Shown: positions 52,306 through 60,792 of the stretch, piece after piece
Numbering within the stretch: the stretch's first letter is position 1
Layout of the letters: each line of letters begins with the position of its first letter
NCBI RefSeq assembly: GCF_043677095.1
Contig: NZ_JBHLJR010000002.1
Coordinates: 593,321 to 657,320 of the forward strand
DNA: 64,000 bases
Reading direction: 5' to 3'
Source: Natronococcus roseus
GTDB lineage: Archaea; Halobacteriota; Halobacteria; Halobacteriales; Natrialbaceae
Program-made: the position numbers and the translations under genes
The notes under the pieces: generated by a model
Told to the model about the DNA's origin: nothing
What the model saw: only the letters and a program-made list of their open reading frames with translations
Databases searched by the model: none

Positions 52306-53074
52306 ACGGATCACCGTCACCGGAAGCGGCGCCGTCTACCCCGCGAGCGCGCTCTGTGCGGGCGTCGCGCTCTGGTGGGCGCTGACGGCACTCGGCGACA
52401 TCCCGCCGTTTCTCCTTCCCGCTCCCGACGCCGTCGTCGCGCGACTGGCCGGCAATCCGGAGCTGTACCTCGTGAACGCGCTGTTTACCCTCGAGAAGGT
52501 CGTCTACGGCGGCGCAATCGGGATCGGGGCTGGCATCGCCCTCGCCGCCTTCGTCGCGTACGTCCCGTGGTTTCGCCGGGCGGTCTATCCCTACCTCGTG
52601 ACGGTCCGGGTGTTGCCGAAGCTCGCGATCGCCCCGCTGTTGCTCATCTATCTGGGCACGGGGATGACGACGGCGATCGTCTTCGTCGCGCTCATCACCT
52701 TCTTTCCGCTGGTGTTGAACACCGCGGCGGGGCTCGACCGCACGCCGACGGCCCACCACGACCTGCTGCGGTCGGTCGACGCCGGGCCGATCGAGCGGAT
52801 CCTGTACGTCGACGTTCCCTACGCGATCCCCGACATCTTCGCCGGCCTGAAACAGTCGGTGACTCTCGCCGTCGTCGGCGCTGTCGTCGCGGAGTGGGTC
52901 GTCGCCGACAACGGGCTGGGCTTTCTCATCCTGATGGGGTCGGAGAACGTTCGCCCCGACGTCATGCTCGCGGCGCTTGTCGTCCTGTTGCTCGTGGGGC
53001 TGGCGCTGTACGGGATCGTCGTCCTCGTCCAGCGACGCGTCCACGAACGGCTCGGGCTCGAGACCCTCGACTGA
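52298..53074 (+). CDS. ABC transporter permease (ThiX/SsuC-like)
   Basis: 258 residues with six hydrophobic spans. The cytoplasmic loop that touches the ATPase reads LLRSVDAGPIERILYVDVPY followed by AIPDIFAGLKQS. The start overlaps the ATPase stop (ATGACTGA). The tail is convergent with the second permease at 53107, 32 bases away. Confidence 0.93.
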   Translation: MTERITVTGSGAVYPASALCAGVALWWALTALGDIPPFLLPAPDAVVARLAGNPELYLVNALFTLEKVVYGGAIGIGAGIALAAFVAYVPWFRRAVYPYLVTVRVLPKLAIAPLLLIYLGTGMTTAIVFVALITFFPLVLNTAAGLDRTPTAHHDLLRSVDAGPIERILYVDVPYAIPDIFAGLKQSVTLAVVGAVVAEWVVADNGLGFLILMGSENVRPDVMLAALVVLLLVGLALYGIVVLVQRRVHERLGLETLD

Positions 53075-53106
53075 CGTCCGTCCAGAATCAGGGGACCGTG
53101 TCGCGA

Positions 53107-53937
53107 TCAGTGCCAGAGCGCGCGCTCGAGGGCGACGGGAACGAGATAGAAGCCGATACCGACCACGGAGAGGACGACCAGCGCGGCGTAGGTCTCCGCC
53201 GTCCGGAGGTACGCCGCCGTCTCGAACACCCGGTAGCCGAGCCCGGCGTTGAGCGTGACGAACTCGGCGACGACCGCGCCGATGACCGACAGCGTCGCGG
53301 CGATCTTGAGCCCGGCGAAGACGCTCGGCGCGGCCGCGGGGATCCGGACGTGGACGAACACCGCCGTCGGCGACGCGTCGACCGTCCGCAGCAGCTCGAG
53401 ATACGACTCCGGGGTGCCGCGAAGTCCGTCGAGGGTCGCGATCGTGATCGGGAACACCGTCAGCGTGGTGACGACCAGCGCTCGAGCGGGAACGCCGCGA
53501 CCGAACCACAGAAAGAGTAGCGGGGCGATCGCGATCACCGGCGCGATGCGGAGCGCGACGACGTACGGGAGGATCGTGCTCGCCGCTCGACGGGAGCCAA
53601 TCATCGCGAAGGCGAGGCCGGCACCGACGACGGTGCCGGCGACGAGTCCGATTCCAGCCGTTGCCGCCGTGACGGCGGCGTCGCCGAGCAGCGTCGGATA
53701 CGTCTCGGCGAGCGTCGCCCCGACCTCGGCCGGCGACGGCAACACGATCGTCGGCACGTCGTAGTAGACGACGGCGCCGTGCCACGCCAAGAGCAACAGG
53801 ACGAACACGATCGTCGGCGGGAGCAGCCGCGTCACGAGCCCGTGGACGACCGTTCGGGAGCCCTCGAGGACGTCGCGACTGCTCGGGACCCGCTCGAGCC
53901 GTCGCCCGCCGCGTCGGTCGGCCTGCTCGTCGATCAT
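53107..53937 (-). CDS. ABC transporter permease, second copy
   Basis: 276 residues. A hydrophilic N-terminus (1-30) is followed by six spans; the ATPase-contact loop is LLRTVDASPTAVFVHVRIPA with APSVFAGLKIAA. It is clearly related to the permease at 52298 but diverged, and lies downstream of the secreted binding protein on the minus strand. No second ATPase gene accompanies it. Confidence 0.92.
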   Translation of the reverse strand: MIDEQADRRGGRRLERVPSSRDVLEGSRTVVHGLVTRLLPPTIVFVLLLLAWHGAVVYYDVPTIVLPSPAEVGATLAETYPTLLGDAAVTAATAGIGLVAGTVVGAGLAFAMIGSRRAASTILPYVVALRIAPVIAIAPLLFLWFGRGVPARALVVTTLTVFPITIATLDGLRGTPESYLELLRTVDASPTAVFVHVRIPAAAPSVFAGLKIAATLSVIGAVVAEFVTLNAGLGYRVFETAAYLRTAETYAALVVLSVVGIGFYLVPVALERALWH

Positions 53938-53976
53938 GCGGGGCGTCGGTCTCGACTCTCGAGTGCTGCGGGCCGG

Positions 53977-55053
53977 CTACTCATCGATTCGGTCGGCGAA
54001 CTCCGCGACGTACTCGTCCTCGCTGTCGAGGTAGTCGTTCGTCCAGACGTCGGCCGGGTCGACCTCGTTCTCGAGGGCGTCGCCGTCGGCGAGCACGTCG
54101 TGGGTTTCCTCCCACGGTTCCGGAGCGCTCGCTCCCCAGCCTTCCGTCTCGACGGTCTCCGAGAGCATGTACCCGGTGTACATCTCTTCCCACTTGTCGG
54201 CCTGATTCTCCCGGGTCTCCTCGAGTTCGGGCTGGACGTCGACGAGGTGATCGATCGCCTCGTCCGGATTCTGGGCCGCCCAGACGGCGCCGCGCGCGGT
54301 CGCCCGGAGGAACGCCTCGACCGTGTCCGGGTTCTCCTCGGCGAAGGATTCGTCGGTCGTGATCAGGTGGCCGTAGGAGGAGACGGCGTCTTCGATCTCG
54401 AGGACGTCGATCTCCCGATCCTGGTGTCTGGCGTCGACGACGTCGCTGAAGACGCCGCCCGCCACGTCGATCTCGCCGGCCAGCAGCTGCTGGACGGTGT
54501 CGAAGCCAGCGTCGACGTACTCGACGGTATCGAGGAGGTCGTGATGAGCGAGGTACGCCTCGGTCATCGTCCGGACCATTCCCGGACCGCTGCCGACCGT
54601 GACGTCCTCGAGCTGTTCGGGGTCGCTGAGTTCGCCGAACTCCTCGCGGTCGGCGAAGACGACGTTCGGGTTCCGCTGCATGACGATGCCGACCGCCCGC
54701 GGCGATAACTCGTTGCTGTTGACCGCCAGTATCTGGTCGCCGCTCGAGATCGCGAACTCGGTGTTGCCGAGTCCGGCCTGGTTCGCTGCGAAGTCGGAGC
54801 CGTCGCCGCTCTCGAACTCGACGTCGGTAAACCCCTCCTCCTCGTAGAACCCGTTCTCGCGGGCGGCAACGTAGGGCGTGTGAAGTCCCCCCATGTTCCA
54901 GTTGAGCAGTAGCGATACGGACTCTACCGCGACCCCGTCCTCCGCGGACGGATCGCCGTCTCCGTTCCCGCTGAGCCGACCGGCACACCCCGAGAGGGCG
55001 ACCGCGCCACCGAGGGCGAGGACCCCGCGTCGCGTACGTTGTGTGTAATTCAC
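53977..55053 (-). CDS. NMT1/THI5-like ABC substrate-binding lipoprotein
   Basis: 358 residues from a GTG at 55053. Signal: TQRTRRGVLALGGAVALSGC with a twin-arginine and lipobox (LSGC). Binding-domain features: LLLNWNMGGLHTPYVAAREN, ENGFYEEEGFTDVEFESGDG, VGSGPGMVRTMTEAYL, AGFDTVQQLLAGEIDVAGGV. The family imports pyrimidine precursors of thiamine, sulfonates or nitrate; the substrate cannot be named from the sequence. A TATA-like element at 55087-55093 supports the GTG start. Confidence 0.92.
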   Translation of the reverse strand: MNYTQRTRRGVLALGGAVALSGCAGRLSGNGDGDPSAEDGVAVESVSLLLNWNMGGLHTPYVAARENGFYEEEGFTDVEFESGDGSDFAANQAGLGNTEFAISSGDQILAVNSNELSPRAVGIVMQRNPNVVFADREEFGELSDPEQLEDVTVGSGPGMVRTMTEAYLAHHDLLDTVEYVDAGFDTVQQLLAGEIDVAGGVFSDVVDARHQDREIDVLEIEDAVSSYGHLITTDESFAEENPDTVEAFLRATARGAVWAAQNPDEAIDHLVDVQPELEETRENQADKWEEMYTGYMLSETVETEGWGASAPEPWEETHDVLADGDALENEVDPADVWTNDYLDSEDEYVAEFADRIDE

Positions 55054-55086
55054 ACTCTCACCAGTAGTGGCTGTCAACGAAAGACT

Positions 55087-55093
55087 GTATAAA
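55087..55093 (-). promoter_or_regulatory. TATA box of the binding-protein gene
   Basis: Minus strand reads tttatac, 34-40 bases upstream of the GTG start at 55053. This gives a leader of only a few bases. Confidence 0.5.
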
Positions 55094-55220
55094 TCATTTG
55101 GATTAAGGTTTAAGTACTCGAGTACCGAATCGCTACCGACCGGCCGACATCGTACTCCGTTTCGCTGTAGTAGGCAGCCCGTTGACACGATTCGAGACGT
55201 GGTAATGGCTGATTTCTATC

Positions 55221-55260
55221 ATAGTGTCAACGACTCTCCCGCGACAGGACCCGACACTAT
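55221..55260. repeat. 8-bp inverted repeat in the divergent intergenic region
   Basis: atagtgtc (55221-55228) and gacactat (55253-55260), 24 bases apart, form a perfect inverted repeat, with ctatc and gatag as a weaker outer match. It lies in the 383-base gene-free region 55054-55436 between the divergent binding-protein and dehydrogenase units, and may be an operator. Confidence 0.4.
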
Positions 55261-55337
55261 GCGAATCGATAGCCTCGTTGTTATCGGAGAGCCGACAGAG
55301 ACGCTCCAGAGCGCATAATTTCGAGTTTTAATTATAG

Positions 55338-55350
55338 ATTTATTATAATA
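55338..55350 (+). promoter_or_regulatory. AT-rich promoter of the quinoprotein operon
   Basis: gatttattataat, with a further AT stretch upstream, lies about 90 bases before the ATG at 55437, so the leader would be roughly 60-70 bases. No riboswitch motif was recognised in it. Confidence 0.45.
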
Positions 55351-55436
55351 AGGTCTAAGATCGTGTACGTTGGCCACACACAACGCATGGTAGATGAAAC
55401 CACGGGACGCATAACGGACGACGGGGAGCGTGACAC

Positions 55437-56339
55437 ATGACGACGGCACAGATTACGGACGAGGCACAACGACAGCTAGCCCGGACGCTCGACGTCGATG
55501 AGGTCCGCGACGGCGATCAGCTGACGATCGAGCGGCTGCGCGACGAGGTAGAGCGGACGGACGATCCCGAGTTCGCCTCGATGGGCGAATCGATTCGGAG
55601 CGATCTCTCGGGGAAGCTGGACGCCGAGTTGCTCGAGACGCAACTCGAGGAGCTCTCGAGACAGCTCGAGCGCCTGCCGGAGGTCCGGGAACAGGGAATC
55701 CCGGAGGGTGAGACCGAAGCGGAGGTGCTCTATCGCGAGCTCGCCGAACCCGGCTGGGAGATCTACGACCATCTCGTCGACGTCGACTTCTTCGAGAGTC
55801 TCGAGGCGAACCTGCCGCGGTTCACGCCGGAACACATCGAGGGGACGGCCCACGAGCTGATCGCCACCGACGAGCTGACGGCCGAACTCGAGGCGCTCGG
55901 GTTCGACGAGCAAGAGCGGATCGCGCTCGTCATGGACGTCACGAACAACAACGACCGCCTCGCCCGGTGGGTACCGACGAAGGAGATCCCCGCCGAGGTG
56001 GAGTTCGGCGTCGAACACGTCCCGCCGCTCCACCAGCGGGCGGCCGGCGGGACGTTGCTGTGGATCAATGCGCTCGACGTCCACCTCTGGCAGAACCGGG
56101 TTCTCGTCACCGACGAGATCCTCGACGACGGCTACTGGGACATCAAGGCGCTGCTGGGCGGGTTCCACCTGCTGGCGCAGGCGGCGCTCGATATCACCCG
56201 CGAGGAGGGGTTGACCGACTCGCAGCTGACAGCCGCGATCACCGCCGGCGCGGCGATTATGATCGTCAACCAGGAGGAGATTTGCAAGAACATGTTCTGG
56301 ATCACCGAAGAGATGCGCGCGCCATCCGAAGCGAGGTAA
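55437..56339 (+). CDS. Unknown protein encoded with the PQQ dehydrogenase
   Basis: 300 residues, largely helical. The N-terminal half is charged (LARTLDVDEVRDGDQLTIER; coiled-coil-like LETQLEELSRQLERLPE). The C-terminal half is more hydrophobic with a notable VMDVTNNNDRLARWVPTKEI, HVPPLHQRAAGGTLLWINAL, and a final LTAAITAGAAIMIVNQEEIC. There is one cysteine and no signal peptide. It ends six bases before the quinoprotein gene starts, so they form one operon. I do not recognise the family. Confidence 0.8.
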   Translation: MTTAQITDEAQRQLARTLDVDEVRDGDQLTIERLRDEVERTDDPEFASMGESIRSDLSGKLDAELLETQLEELSRQLERLPEVREQGIPEGETEAEVLYRELAEPGWEIYDHLVDVDFFESLEANLPRFTPEHIEGTAHELIATDELTAELEALGFDEQERIALVMDVTNNNDRLARWVPTKEIPAEVEFGVEHVPPLHQRAAGGTLLWINALDVHLWQNRVLVTDEILDDGYWDIKALLGGFHLLAQAALDITREEGLTDSQLTAAITAGAAIMIVNQEEICKNMFWITEEMRAPSEAR

Positions 56340-56345
56340 TTATCA

Positions 56346-58064
56346 ATGTCACTCGAAGAAGACAGGGCCGTACAGGCCGCAAAGGATACGGTTGTTAGGG
56401 AGACTGACCAGGGGTTCCGCGTGCTCGGATCCCCCGAGAAATCGGTAACACACCAGCACGACGTCGATCGGATCGAGGAGTTCGACGTCACCAACGAGAT
56501 GATCCAGGAGTCGGGCGACAACCCGGAGGCCTGGCTCACCTACGGCGGGAACTACGAACAACACCGTCGCACGACGGCCGACGTCATCACGCCCGACAAC
56601 GTCGCCGACCTCGAGGTCGAGTACATGCTCGACGTCGGCGCCGGCTCGAGCATGGAGGGGACGCCCCTGATCGTTCCGGGCGATCCGCCGATCATGTATC
56701 AGTCGAACGGCCCGAATCACGTCAAGGCCATCGACGCTCGGGAGGGAGACATCCTCTGGAGCTATACGTACGCCGTCCCCTCGGACGTCGTGCTCTGCTG
56801 TGACGACAACAACCGCGGCGTCGCCGCCTACGGAGACAAGGTGTTCATGACGACGCTCGACTCGGGCGTCGTCGCCCTCGATCGCTACACCGGCGAGGAG
56901 GAGTGGTACACCTCGACCGCCGACCACGAGGAGGGGTACTCCGCAACCTGGGCGCCGGTCGCGTTCGACGGGATGATCTTCACCGGCAGCGCCGGCGGCG
57001 AGTACGGCGTTCGCGGGTTCCACACGGCACTCGACGCCGAAACCGGCGAGGAGGTCTGGCACACCTGGACCTCCCCCGAGACCGAGTGGGTTGGCGACAG
57101 CATCAACCAGTCCTGTGCGACGAACTGGATGAACGCGACGATCGACGTCGAGGAGCGACGACTCTACCTGCCGATCGGCAACCCCGGGCCGGACTTCGAC
57201 GGCTCCGTCCGTCCGGGACCGAACCGCAACAGCTGCGGGACGCTCGCGCTCGACATGGACACCGGTGAACGGCTGTGGACTCACCAGGAGGTCGCCCACG
57301 ACGTCTGGGACTACGACTCCGCGGCGCCCCGGATCCTCATCCAGGATATGGAGATCGAACACCGCAACACGACCAAAGACGTCGTCGTCTCCGCGGGCAA
57401 GACGGGCTGGGTCTACACGATGGACGCCGAGACGGGCGAGCTCATCGAGCGCAGCGAACCCGGCGTCCAGCAGCTGAACATGTACCGGATGATCCCGCAC
57501 ATCGACGAGGGTCGCCGGATGCCGTTCATGCCCGGCGCGATGGGTGGCAACGACTGGCAACCGCCAGCCTACAACCCCGAGACCGGGCTCGCGTACATGA
57601 AGATGAACAACTCGCCCCAGGAGGCCTGGTGGCGCTTCGAGGAGTACGAGGAGGGCAAGAAGTACTGGGGCGGGATCTTAGAGGACCAGACCGAAGCGGT
57701 TCCCGAGGAGTACAACGAGAAGATCAGCGCCATCGTCGCGATCAACCCCGAAACCGGCGAGCGCGTCTGGCGCGACTGGATCGAGAGCGACGCCTACATC
57801 TGGGGCGGCATGGTGACGACCGAGACCGGCGTCGTCTTCACCGGCACCCAGAACGGCGACTTCATCGCCTACGACGGCGAGAGCGGCGACCGCCTCTGGG
57901 AGTACGACCTCGGCGAGGCGTCGATCGCCGGCAGCCCGATGAGCTGGTACGATTCCGACGCCGGAAAGCAGTACGTCGCGATCCAGGTTGGCGGCAGCGG
58001 TTGGCTCCGTCGCGGCGCCGGCGGCCGCGACACTCGACTGGCCGTCTTCTCGCTGTCGGAGTAA
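56346..58064 (+). CDS. PQQ-dependent alcohol dehydrogenase-like quinoprotein with lanthanide signature
   Basis: 572 residues of the eight-bladed quinoprotein propeller. Visible: EGTPLIV at the start of the cofactor pocket, adjacent Cys151-Cys152 (VLCCDDNNRG) as the PQQ-facing disulfide, metal ligands Glu219 (GGEYGVRG) and Asn279 (GNPGPD), and catalytic Asp322. Asp324 follows in WDYD, the extra aspartate of lanthanide-dependent XoxF/ExaF enzymes; calcium enzymes have Ala or similar there. No signal peptide is seen, though relatives are exported. It is operonic with the unknown gene before it. Confidence 0.9.
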   Translation: MSLEEDRAVQAAKDTVVRETDQGFRVLGSPEKSVTHQHDVDRIEEFDVTNEMIQESGDNPEAWLTYGGNYEQHRRTTADVITPDNVADLEVEYMLDVGAGSSMEGTPLIVPGDPPIMYQSNGPNHVKAIDAREGDILWSYTYAVPSDVVLCCDDNNRGVAAYGDKVFMTTLDSGVVALDRYTGEEEWYTSTADHEEGYSATWAPVAFDGMIFTGSAGGEYGVRGFHTALDAETGEEVWHTWTSPETEWVGDSINQSCATNWMNATIDVEERRLYLPIGNPGPDFDGSVRPGPNRNSCGTLALDMDTGERLWTHQEVAHDVWDYDSAAPRILIQDMEIEHRNTTKDVVVSAGKTGWVYTMDAETGELIERSEPGVQQLNMYRMIPHIDEGRRMPFMPGAMGGNDWQPPAYNPETGLAYMKMNNSPQEAWWRFEEYEEGKKYWGGILEDQTEAVPEEYNEKISAIVAINPETGERVWRDWIESDAYIWGGMVTTETGVVFTGTQNGDFIAYDGESGDRLWEYDLGEASIAGSPMSWYDSDAGKQYVAIQVGGSGWLRRGAGGRDTRLAVFSLSE

Positions 58065-58077
58065 GCGACCGACGACG

Positions 58078-58086
58078 TTCTTTTTT
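58078..58086 (+). terminator. T-run terminator after the quinoprotein gene
   Basis: ttctttttt lies 14 bases after the stop codon in the 36-base gap to the convergent methyltransferase gene. Confidence 0.5.
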
Positions 58087-58100
58087 GGCCCGCCGACCGA

Positions 58101-58877
58101 TCAGCGACCGGTGTTCGGCCGAGCCACGATGACGATGTACGGCTCCGTCCGACCCGCCAGCTCGAGACGCTCGAGGGTCTCGATCTCGAACCCGGCCTCG
58201 AGGACGCGGTCGACCCAGTACGCCTCCGGGTCGGGATCGCCCGCGGCGTCGTCGGGTACGAGCGGAAGCTCGAGAACGCCGACCGTCGCGTCGGCCCTAC
58301 AGACCCGTCGGAGCTCCGAGAGCGCGTCCTCGGCGCTCGAGGCCGGGAGATCGTGCAGCACCCGGCAGGCGGTCGCGACGTCGACCGAGCCGTCTCGAAG
58401 CGGGAGCGTCGCCGCGTCGCCGGCCACCGGTTCGACGCCGATCCCGGCGCGGTCGGCGTTGCGCCGCGCTAATCGCGGTCCGTTCCCGAGGATGACGCGG
58501 TCGTCGAAGACGTCGAGACCGACGACGGCCGTTCCGGACGGAACGTGCGGTGCGATCCCCACGAGGGACCGGCCCGTGCCGCAGCCGACGTCGAGAACCC
58601 GATCCGCTCGGTCGAGCGGGAGTCGGCTCGCAAGGGCATCGTACTTCGCTCGCTCGAGCGACCACGGCGTCGGACCCACCAGCTGACGCAGCGTCCGGAA
58701 CCCGCGAACGGCCGCGACTGAGGCAACGAGCGACGCAGCCGCCCGCCGGCTTCGGGACCGCGTTCGGCTCCCGACGACGGCCGCAGCTGCGATCGCGACC
58801 GCCGCGAGCGCGAGCGAACGGAACCGTCGCCGCCAGTGGTAGACGCCGAAGTAGTACCGGGGTCCGAGCACACTCAC
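58101..58877 (-). CDS. Class I SAM-dependent methyltransferase, membrane-anchored
   Basis: 258 residues. One hydrophobic segment (about 20-40) near the N-terminus is followed by the methyltransferase domain: VLDVGCGTGRSLVGIAPHVP (motif I), GLDVF, PVAGDAATLPLRDGSVDVA. It resembles UbiE/ubiquinone-type methyltransferases. The start overlaps the amphi-Trp gene stop by four bases. The substrate is unknown. Confidence 0.87.
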   Translation of the reverse strand: MSVLGPRYYFGVYHWRRRFRSLALAAVAIAAAAVVGSRTRSRSRRAAASLVASVAAVRGFRTLRQLVGPTPWSLERAKYDALASRLPLDRADRVLDVGCGTGRSLVGIAPHVPSGTAVVGLDVFDDRVILGNGPRLARRNADRAGIGVEPVAGDAATLPLRDGSVDVATACRVLHDLPASSAEDALSELRRVCRADATVGVLELPLVPDDAAGDPDPEAYWVDRVLEAGFEIETLERLELAGRTEPYIVIVARPNTGR

Positions 58878-59176
58878 TCGACGCTCAGATCGCTCCCGCC
58901 GTGGGCCTCCTCGAACTCGAGTTCGATCTCGAGCTCCGAGGTTCGCTGGCCGGAGAACTCGATCTCGACCTCGATCGGCTCGCGGTACTCGAAGGGGATC
59001 TCCCAGCTGCTGCCCGAGATCGTCAGCGACGCGTCGTTCTCGAGGGCGTCGGCTATCTCGCGGAGAAAGCTCGCCGTCTCGGTTCGCGAGAGGTAGATCT
59101 CCTGTTCGAAGAAGCCGTCCGTGATGACCCTCCGCTCGGGATCGTCGTCGTCGGGGAACTCGACGTTGTTCGTCAT
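58874..59176 (-). CDS. Amphi-Trp domain protein
   Basis: 100 residues from the ATG at 59176. EQEIYLSRTETASFLREIAD, then LTISGSSWEIPFEYREPIEV and EIEFSGQRTSELEIELEFEE match the small amphi-Trp domain found in haloarchaea. It is coupled to the methyltransferase gene. The ORF upstream to 59245 is less likely. Confidence 0.8.
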   Translation of the reverse strand: MTNNVEFPDDDDPERRVITDGFFEQEIYLSRTETASFLREIADALENDASLTISGSSWEIPFEYREPIEVEIEFSGQRTSELEIELEFEEAHGGSDLSVE

Positions 59177-59270
59177 GATGACGTGTACCACGCCGTCAAT
59201 ACATAAATGTGCGTGACGGCGTCCGGGAGGTGACGGAACACTCAACTATCGGCTGCGTGTACGGTAGTTC

Positions 59271-59555
59271 ATGACGCTGCTCGAGGCGCTGGGAAACGCT
59301 CGACGACTAAAGATCATTCGAGAACTCTCTCGGGAGCCGAAGTACGTCTCCGAACTCGCCGAATCCGTCGGAATGAACGGGAAGTCGGCCGTCCACCACC
59401 TCGGGGTGCTCGAGGAGGCGGGACTCGTCGACCACTACCGACGCGGGAATCGCAAGTACTACCGCCTCGTCAGCGACGTGGAACTGTACGCTGCGCCGCC
59501 GCCAGAACGGACGTTCATCCTTCAGACCAGAGAGCAGTCCGACGAGTCGGCGTAA
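59271..59555 (+). CDS. ArsR-like winged-helix regulator
   Basis: 94 residues: LLEALGNARRLKIIRELSRE, VSELAESVGMNGKSAVHHLG (HTH), and the wing YYRLVSDVELYAAPPPERTF. It is divergent from the amphi-Trp gene. The metal-binding cysteines of classic ArsR are absent, so it is more likely a one-component regulator without metal sensing. Confidence 0.85.
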   Translation: MTLLEALGNARRLKIIRELSREPKYVSELAESVGMNGKSAVHHLGVLEEAGLVDHYRRGNRKYYRLVSDVELYAAPPPERTFILQTREQSDESA

Positions 59556-59650
59556 CGAGGGGACCCCGTCTCCGGTCGACGTTCGTCGCTTCGCCTCGAG
59601 TTCGAAGCGGTAGCTAAAGCTATTTACATTACCATGTTGATTGTGCCCGT

Positions 59651-60208
59651 ATGCCAGAGTGTGCACACTGTGGAGAGGAGTACCCGGCACCAGGTCCGTA
59701 CAAGAGTCACGTACTCACGTGTACGAACGAGAACGGGGCGGTCGCCGCGGACGAACCGGTCGAAGAGACCGCGTCCGAGTCGTCCGACTCGAGCGCGGAG
59801 GCGGAATCCGAGGCGACGACGATGGATCAGTATATCGAGCGCGTCGTCGACGACCGACTCGAGACGGTCGAGTCCGAACTCACGCAGATGTCCGAGGATG
59901 TCGACGAACTCGAGAACTTCGCGACGATCAGCCTCGGCGAGCGACGGCTCGATCAGGCCGAAGCGAACCTCTCGGAGTACTCGGCGTCGCTCACCGACCT
60001 CTCCGAGCGGACGCTCGAACAGGTCAACGAACTCGAGTCGCAACTGGAGTACCAGACGGTCGTGCTCGCGACGGCACTCGACGCGCTCGCCGAGGCCGAC
60101 GTCGACGTCGACACCGACCCGATAGACGCCTACCGCCAGGACCAGATCGTCACCGAGCAGTCGCCCACGAAGCGTCTCGAGGAGGCCATCGAGAAACTCG
60201 AGTCCTGA
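59651..60208 (+). CDS. Zinc-finger protein with long coiled coil
   Basis: 185 residues. A C2H2-like finger at the start (CAHCGEEYPAPGPYKSHVLTC) is followed by a disordered Ser/Glu linker (about 30-58) and then a coiled coil from about 60 to 180 with regular heptads (RLETVESELTQMSEDVDELE; LEQVNELESQLEYQ). It probably oligomerises. The function is unknown. Confidence 0.75.
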   Translation: MPECAHCGEEYPAPGPYKSHVLTCTNENGAVAADEPVEETASESSDSSAEAESEATTMDQYIERVVDDRLETVESELTQMSEDVDELENFATISLGERRLDQAEANLSEYSASLTDLSERTLEQVNELESQLEYQTVVLATALDALAEADVDVDTDPIDAYRQDQIVTEQSPTKRLEEAIEKLES

Positions 60209-60243
60209 GCCGTCGGCGGTCGTTCCGGCCCGCAAGAAGAGAC

Positions 60244-60726
60244 CTACACCTCTCGGACGCCGATGACCCGATCCTGCAGGTAGTCGAGATACATCGCGTT
60301 GTAGACGAGCTTCACCTCGTCGCTGGCCGGAAGCGCCTGACAGGTGAGAACGATCCCTCGCTCTTCGACCTCCTCGTCGGTGAGGATGAGATCCATGTCC
60401 ATCTCGACGTCGCCCTCGTAGACGATGCCGGCGCAGTTCGCACACGAGGCGGCGCGACACTCGTAGGGCCACTCGAACCCCTGATCTTCAGCGGCGTCGA
60501 GGATGTACCGTCGGCCGGTGATCTCGACCCGCCCGTAGTCGTCGTCCCCCAGATCGGCCTCTGCTGCCTTCTCGAAGAGGTCCTCGTCGTCCATATCCCA
60601 CCCCTGTTCGCTCAGGGTCTCGTAGTTGAGGTACTCGACGGTGCGGACGGGTCCCTCGTCGCCGTCGCCGTCACCGCGCTCCGCGGCGTCCTCGCCGAGC
60701 CTAACGTGAGGGAGGTTGTGTGACAT
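60244..60726 (-). CDS. 2Fe-2S ferredoxin (haloarchaeal type)
   Basis: 160 residues from the ATG at 60726. The iron ligands lie in CRAASCANC and in VLTCQA, the plant-type C-x4-C-x2-C ... C pattern. The N-terminal acidic insertion is the usual haloarchaeal extension (EYLNYETLSEQGWDMDDED). It carries electrons in the cytosol for oxidoreductases such as 2-oxoacid:ferredoxin oxidoreductases. Confidence 0.95.
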   Translation of the reverse strand: MSHNLPHVRLGEDAAERGDGDGDEGPVRTVEYLNYETLSEQGWDMDDEDLFEKAAEADLGDDDYGRVEITGRRYILDAAEDQGFEWPYECRAASCANCAGIVYEGDVEMDMDLILTDEEVEERGIVLTCQALPASDEVKLVYNAMYLDYLQDRVIGVREV

Positions 60727-60792
60727 ACACAACCACTAGCCGTGCACACACTTAGCATCGGTGGTCGCCTCCGGCGCTCGGTTCAGACCCGC

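Noticed and set aside
55067..55318. 83-codon frame in the divergent intergenic region
   Set aside because: Covers the promoter of the binding-protein gene and the inverted repeat; composition not acidic like real neighbours.
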